Below are positions 61,098-64,000 of a stretch of DNA of 64,000 nt, piece by piece (positions within the stretch are counted from its first letter, which is position 1; every line of letters begins with the position of its first letter). The DNA is from Phenylobacterium sp. (GTDB taxonomy: Bacteria; Pseudomonadota; Alphaproteobacteria; Caulobacterales; Caulobacteraceae), in NCBI RefSeq assembly GCF_016124325.1, contig NZ_WGNY01000028.1, forward strand, positions 62,001 through 126,000, read 5' to 3'. The notes below the pieces were generated by a model. The model was not told the DNA's origin. It did not search any database and saw nothing but the letters and a program-made list of their open reading frames with translations. The translations under genes were made by a program, and so were the position numbers.

Positions 61098-62435
61098 GTG
61101 AAGAGCCTCGTGGCCGCGATCGAACGGCTCGATCCACTGACTGTTTCTGGCCGCGTCGCCGCGGTGAACGGCCTCCTGATCGAGGCGCGCGGCGGGTTGT
61201 CGCGGCTGGCCGTCGGCGCCAGGGCCGAGATCGATCGCTTCTCCGCCAAGCCGGTCGCCGCCGAGGTGGTGGGCTTCCGTGAGAACCGCGCGCTGCTGAT
61301 GCCCTTCGGCCCGGTCGAGGGCGTGGCGCCAGGCGCCGAGATCCGCATCCAGCCGCTGGGTTCGGCCGTCCGGCCGACCAAGGCGTGGCTCGGCCGCATC
61401 GTGGACGCCTTTGGCGAGCCCATCGACGGCAAGGGGCCGCTGCCGCAGGGCGTCGCGGCCTACCCGCTCCGCGCTTCACCGCCCTCGGCGCATGCGCGGG
61501 CCCGCGTCGGCGAGCGCCTGGACCTGGGCGTCCGGGCCATGAACGTCTTCACCACCTGCTGCCGCGGCCAGCGCCTGGGCGTGTTCGCCGGCTCCGGGGT
61601 CGGCAAGTCGGTGCTGCTCTCCATGCTGGCCAAGAACGCCGACTGCGACGCCGTCGTCGTGGGCCTGATCGGCGAGCGGGGCCGCGAGGTCCGCGAGTTC
61701 ATCGAAGAGACGCTGGGCGAGGAGGGCCTGAGCCGCGCCATCGTCGTGGTCGCGACCTCGGACGAGCCGGCGCTCAAGCGCCGCCAGGCGGCCTACATGA
61801 CCATGGCCATCGCCGAATATCTCCGCGACCAGGACATGGAAGTCCTGTGCCTCATGGACTCGGTCACCCGCTTCGCCATGGCCCAGCGCGAGATCGGCCT
61901 GGCCGCGGGCGAGCCGCCGACCACCAAGGGCTATACGCCCACCGTCTTCACGGAGCTGCCCAAACTGCTGGAGCGCGCCGGGCCCGGCCCGATCCGTCCC
62001 GACGGCACCAAGGCGGGGCCGATCACCGGCCTCTTCACCGTGCTGGTGGACGGCGACGACCACAACGAGCCGATCGCCGACGCCGTCCGCGGCATCCTCG
62101 ACGGCCACATCGTCATGGAGCGGGCCATCGCCGAGCGTGGCCGCTTCCCGGCGATCAATGTGTTGAAGTCGATCAGCCGGACCATGCCGGGCTGCCAGTC
62201 GCCTGAGGAGCGCGAGGTCGTGCGCGAAGCGCGCGAGTCGCTGTCAGCCTACGCCAATATGGAAGAACTCATCCGGATCGGCGCTTACCGCGCCGGCGCC
62301 GACCCCCTGATCGACCGCGCCATCGAACTCAATCCCGCCGTTGAACGGTTCCTCGCACAGAACCCGAACGACGCCACCAGCCTGGAAGACAGCTTCGCAG
62401 GCCTCGCTGACATCCTGAACGGAGCCGCCGCGTGA
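61098..62435 (+). CDS. fliI: Flagellar export ATPase FliI
   Basis: 445 residues, F1-beta-like ATPase of the flagellar type III export system. Walker A in [18 protein letters not shown], Walker B region [40 protein letters not shown] and the C-terminal [20 protein letters not shown]. The start is GTG 61098 ([14 protein letters not shown]), matching the Caulobacter N-terminal pattern. It overlaps fliJ by four bases and follows ctrA, which controls flagellar genes. Confidence 0.96.
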   Translation: MKSLVAAIERLDPLTVSGRVAAVNGLLIEARGGLSRLAVGARAEIDRFSAKPVAAEVVGFRENRALLMPFGPVEGVAPGAEIRIQPLGSAVRPTKAWLGRIVDAFGEPIDGKGPLPQGVAAYPLRASPPSAHARARVGERLDLGVRAMNVFTTCCRGQRLGVFAGSGVGKSVLLSMLAKNADCDAVVVGLIGERGREVREFIEETLGEEGLSRAIVVVATSDEPALKRRQAAYMTMAIAEYLRDQDMEVLCLMDSVTRFAMAQREIGLAAGEPPTTKGYTPTVFTELPKLLERAGPGPIRPDGTKAGPITGLFTVLVDGDDHNEPIADAVRGILDGHIVMERAIAERGRFPAINVLKSISRTMPGCQSPEEREVVREARESLSAYANMEELIRIGAYRAGADPLIDRAIELNPAVERFLAQNPNDATSLEDSFAGLADILNGAAA

Positions 62436-62842
62436 GTTGGGCCGATTCCCTCATCAAGCTGTCCACCTACGAGGCCGAGGTGTTGCAGAAGCGCCTGGCC
62501 GAGATCGTCGATCGCCGGGTCGCCGCCGAGGTGCGGCTGGCGATGCTGGAGGCGGAGGGCGAGGCCGAGGCGGCGTTCTCCGCCCAGGACGCCGCCGCCG
62601 GAATCTATCGTGCGGGCTTCTTCGAGGGGCTCAAGATCCGCAAGGCCAAGGTCCAGTCCGAGATCGACGTGATCCTGGTCGAGGAGCAGGGCGCCCGCGA
62701 CGCGCTGGGCGAGGCCTTCGAGACCCAGAAGAAGTACGAGCACATCGCCGAGAACCTGCGGGTCCAGGCGCGCAAACAGGCCGGACGCATCGAAGCCGCC
62801 GCGCTCGACGAACTGGGCCTGCGAAAGAAGGCCGTCGGCTAG
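62432..62842 (+). CDS. fliJ: Flagellar export protein FliJ
   Basis: 136 residues, almost entirely coiled coil, with [20 protein letters not shown] at the start and [20 protein letters not shown] at the end. FliJ is the stalk subunit that couples FliI to the export gate. The GTG start overlaps the fliI stop (GTGA). Confidence 0.88.
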   Translation: MSWADSLIKLSTYEAEVLQKRLAEIVDRRVAAEVRLAMLEAEGEAEAAFSAQDAAAGIYRAGFFEGLKIRKAKVQSEIDVILVEEQGARDALGEAFETQKKYEHIAENLRVQARKQAGRIEAAALDELGLRKKAVG

Positions 62843-62955
62843 AGTGCGTTAGGCGAAAGTGTGAGCGGTTTCGCCGCTCGAACGCGCTCCATACTTCTGA
62901 ATCTCGAGCACGATTCAGCGGTCAGGTGACTCCACCTGACCCCATCGTGTTCTAG
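62842..62955. repeat. Double palindromic repeat filling the fliJ-lysR gap
   Basis: Unit 1: GAGTGCGTT (62842-62850) pairs with AACGCGCTC (62881-62889) around an inner stem GAGCGG/CCGCTC (62863-62868, 62874-62879). Unit 2: CTCGAGCACGAT (62903-62914) pairs with ATCGTGTTCTAG (62944-62955, ten of twelve) around a perfect 9-bp stem GGTCAGGTG-ACTC-CACCTGACC (62920-62941). The right end supplies the stop codon of the LysR gene. It looks like a dispersed intergenic element and may terminate both genes. Confidence 0.7.
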
Positions 62956-63794
62956 GCGGCGCGCCGCCGCGGCCGATCGGCCGGGCGATCCCTCAATCCG
63001 TCCAGGATCCGCGTCACGCCGGGCGACGTCGCTTGCGCGCGGCGGTAGGCGACGCCCACCTCGCGGCGGAGGCCGAGGTCGGCGAGGGCGCGCAACTCGA
63101 CCCTCGCGCCCGTCGGCGCCACGCCCTCCGGGATGACGGTGGCGCCGAGACCGGCCTCGACCAGCGCGATCGCCCATTCCTCGGTCGTGGCTACGGCGGC
63201 GATGTCGGGCCGGAAGCCGAGGTCGGCCATCGCGGAAGCATTCTCGCAGTTGCAGCGAGCGATGAGGCGGACACCGCCCAGGTCGCCCAGGCTCAGCGCG
63301 GTCTTGAACGTCAGCGGATGGCGTGCCGGCAGCGCCACGACGTAGCCTTCCGACCATAGCGGCGCGAACGCTTCGTCCTCGGCGACCATGGGGCGCGCTA
63401 CGATCCGCGCGTCGCAGGGTTCCTCGGCCTCCACCAGCGAGAGCTGGATATCGCCGCTCTCCGTGAGCGGCCTGAGGATCGAAAGGGTGCGGGCGATGTC
63501 GAGGCTGCGCATCAGGCCCAGTGTCACGCGGCTTGCCGGCTCGGGCTCGAACATCGCCTTCAGCGACATGGCGTCGTCCACCAGCCGCCGCGCGCGGTGG
63601 TACAGGCGGTCGGCGGCCGGCGTCGCCGTCACGCCCTTGCGGTGGCGCACGAACAGCGTCGCCTCCAACTCTCGCTCCAGCGTGGCCAGGGCCGCTGATA
63701 TGGACGGTTGGGAGATGAAGCAGCGTCGCGCGGCGGCCGTCACGCTGCCCGTCTCGTAGACGGCGAGGAAATAGCGGAGCTCTCGAAGTTCCAT
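62952..63794 (-). CDS. LysR family transcriptional regulator
   Basis: 280 residues. N-terminal winged helix (MELRELRYFLAVYETGSVTA, FISQPSISAALATLERELEA) and a type-2 periplasmic-binding-like ligand domain (residues about 90-275). The stop codon falls within the intergenic repeat. It is divergent from a lipoprotein gene, 87 bases away, the usual layout for a LysR regulator and its target. Confidence 0.92.
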   Translation of the reverse strand: MELRELRYFLAVYETGSVTAAARRCFISQPSISAALATLERELEATLFVRHRKGVTATPAADRLYHRARRLVDDAMSLKAMFEPEPASRVTLGLMRSLDIARTLSILRPLTESGDIQLSLVEAEEPCDARIVARPMVAEDEAFAPLWSEGYVVALPARHPLTFKTALSLGDLGGVRLIARCNCENASAMADLGFRPDIAAVATTEEWAIALVEAGLGATVIPEGVAPTGARVELRALADLGLRREVGVAYRRAQATSPGVTRILDGLRDRPADRPRRRAA

Positions 63795-63881
63795 AGTCAG
63801 TGCCTATAGGTAGTCCCAGAAGTCCATATTTTACGTATGATACGCCGTGCGCAAGGCTGAAGGCTGTTCCGGAGGAGCCTC

Positions 63882-64000
63882 ATGCCCAGACCCCTGATCA
63901 CCCTCGCCCTGGCCGCTGCGATCGGCGCCATCTCGCTGGCCGCCTGCGGCGCACCCCGCGCGTCGGCCCAGATGGCCCCGCCCGCGGCCCCGCCGCCGGC
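63882..64000 (+). CDS. Lipoprotein, partial (cut by window edge)
   Basis: 39 codons are present, starting with MPRPLITLALAAAIGAISLA and a lipobox LAAC near residue 21, followed by an Ala/Pro-rich stretch. GGAGGAG precedes the ATG. The position beside a LysR regulator and the N-terminus fit an RND efflux periplasmic adaptor, but too little is present to decide. Confidence 0.65.
   Translation, partial: MPRPLITLALAAAIGAISLAACGAPRASAQMAPPAAPPP

Overview
The window is high-GC alphaproteobacterial DNA, most probably from a Caulobacterales member close to Phenylobacterium or Caulobacter. The evidence is a full-length (231 aa) CtrA response regulator next to fliI-fliJ, a run of core genes (thyA-folA, zur, prfA-prmC, ispG, rodZ-like, ptsP, lysC, ubiG), PEPxxWA-CTERM proteins, GANTC (CcrM-type) clusters upstream of cell-cycle and nucleotide genes, and many lipid/xenobiotic catabolism genes (two P450s, acyl-CoA dehydrogenase, CoA ligase, enoyl-CoA hydratase). 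The species is an inference. I saw no rRNA, tRNA, CRISPR array, transposase or phage gene.

Layout. 1-3596: fused HyuA/HyuB (5-oxoprolinase family) gene on the minus strand, cut by the window edge and carrying a 138-bp palindromic repeat inserted in frame. 3660-6362: DjlA-like co-chaperone, small membrane protein, monooxygenase-fold protein and acyl-CoA dehydrogenase. 6363-9801: three tandem PEPxxWA-CTERM exported proteins, two of them preceded by the same twin-hairpin leader, then an adhesin-E-like protein. 9805-14454: CHRD protein, CYP153-type P450, GFA protein, Old Yellow Enzyme and SMP-30 lactonase. 14529-16222: thyA/MazG-like/folA, a thymidylate-folate operon. 16415-23837: small secreted proteins, DUF924, RcnB-like protein, Zur with a divergent ZnuD-like receptor and a Zur-type box, a PhyH dioxygenase with an alpha/beta hydrolase, and DUF4167.

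24088-33072 (mainly minus strand): prfA-MOSC-prmC, ispG, a RodZ-like protein and ptsP, with two small plus-strand genes between them, one behind a general-stress (EcfG/SigT-type) promoter. 33173-42057 is an accessory block between ptsP and lysC: P450, amidohydrolase, enoyl-CoA hydratase, a hydrolase fused to a membrane domain, a SufR-like regulator divergent from an MFS exporter, and a regulator made of two tandem copies of the same winged-helix unit. 42061-44246: lysC divergent from ubiG. 44282-55311: FkbM methyltransferase, 2-hydroxycarboxylate transporter, CoA ligase, two TetR regulators around a 30-bp double palindrome, hydrolase, chromate transporter, alcohol dehydrogenase, carboxylesterase and cytochrome c. 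55358-59557: M23 peptidase, ArsC-like protein and membrane M28 peptidase. 59667-62842: ctrA with a GANTC-rich upstream region, a small membrane protein with a second EcfG-type promoter, and fliI-fliJ. 62842-62955 is a palindromic repeat filling the gap to a LysR gene. A lipoprotein gene is cut by the right edge.

The signals I consider least explained are the in-frame repeat, the covarying twin-hairpin leaders of the PEPxxWA genes, the duplicated winged-helix regulator, the TetR double palindrome and the matched pair of EcfG-type promoters driving small membrane proteins. I found no complete new defence or mobile system.
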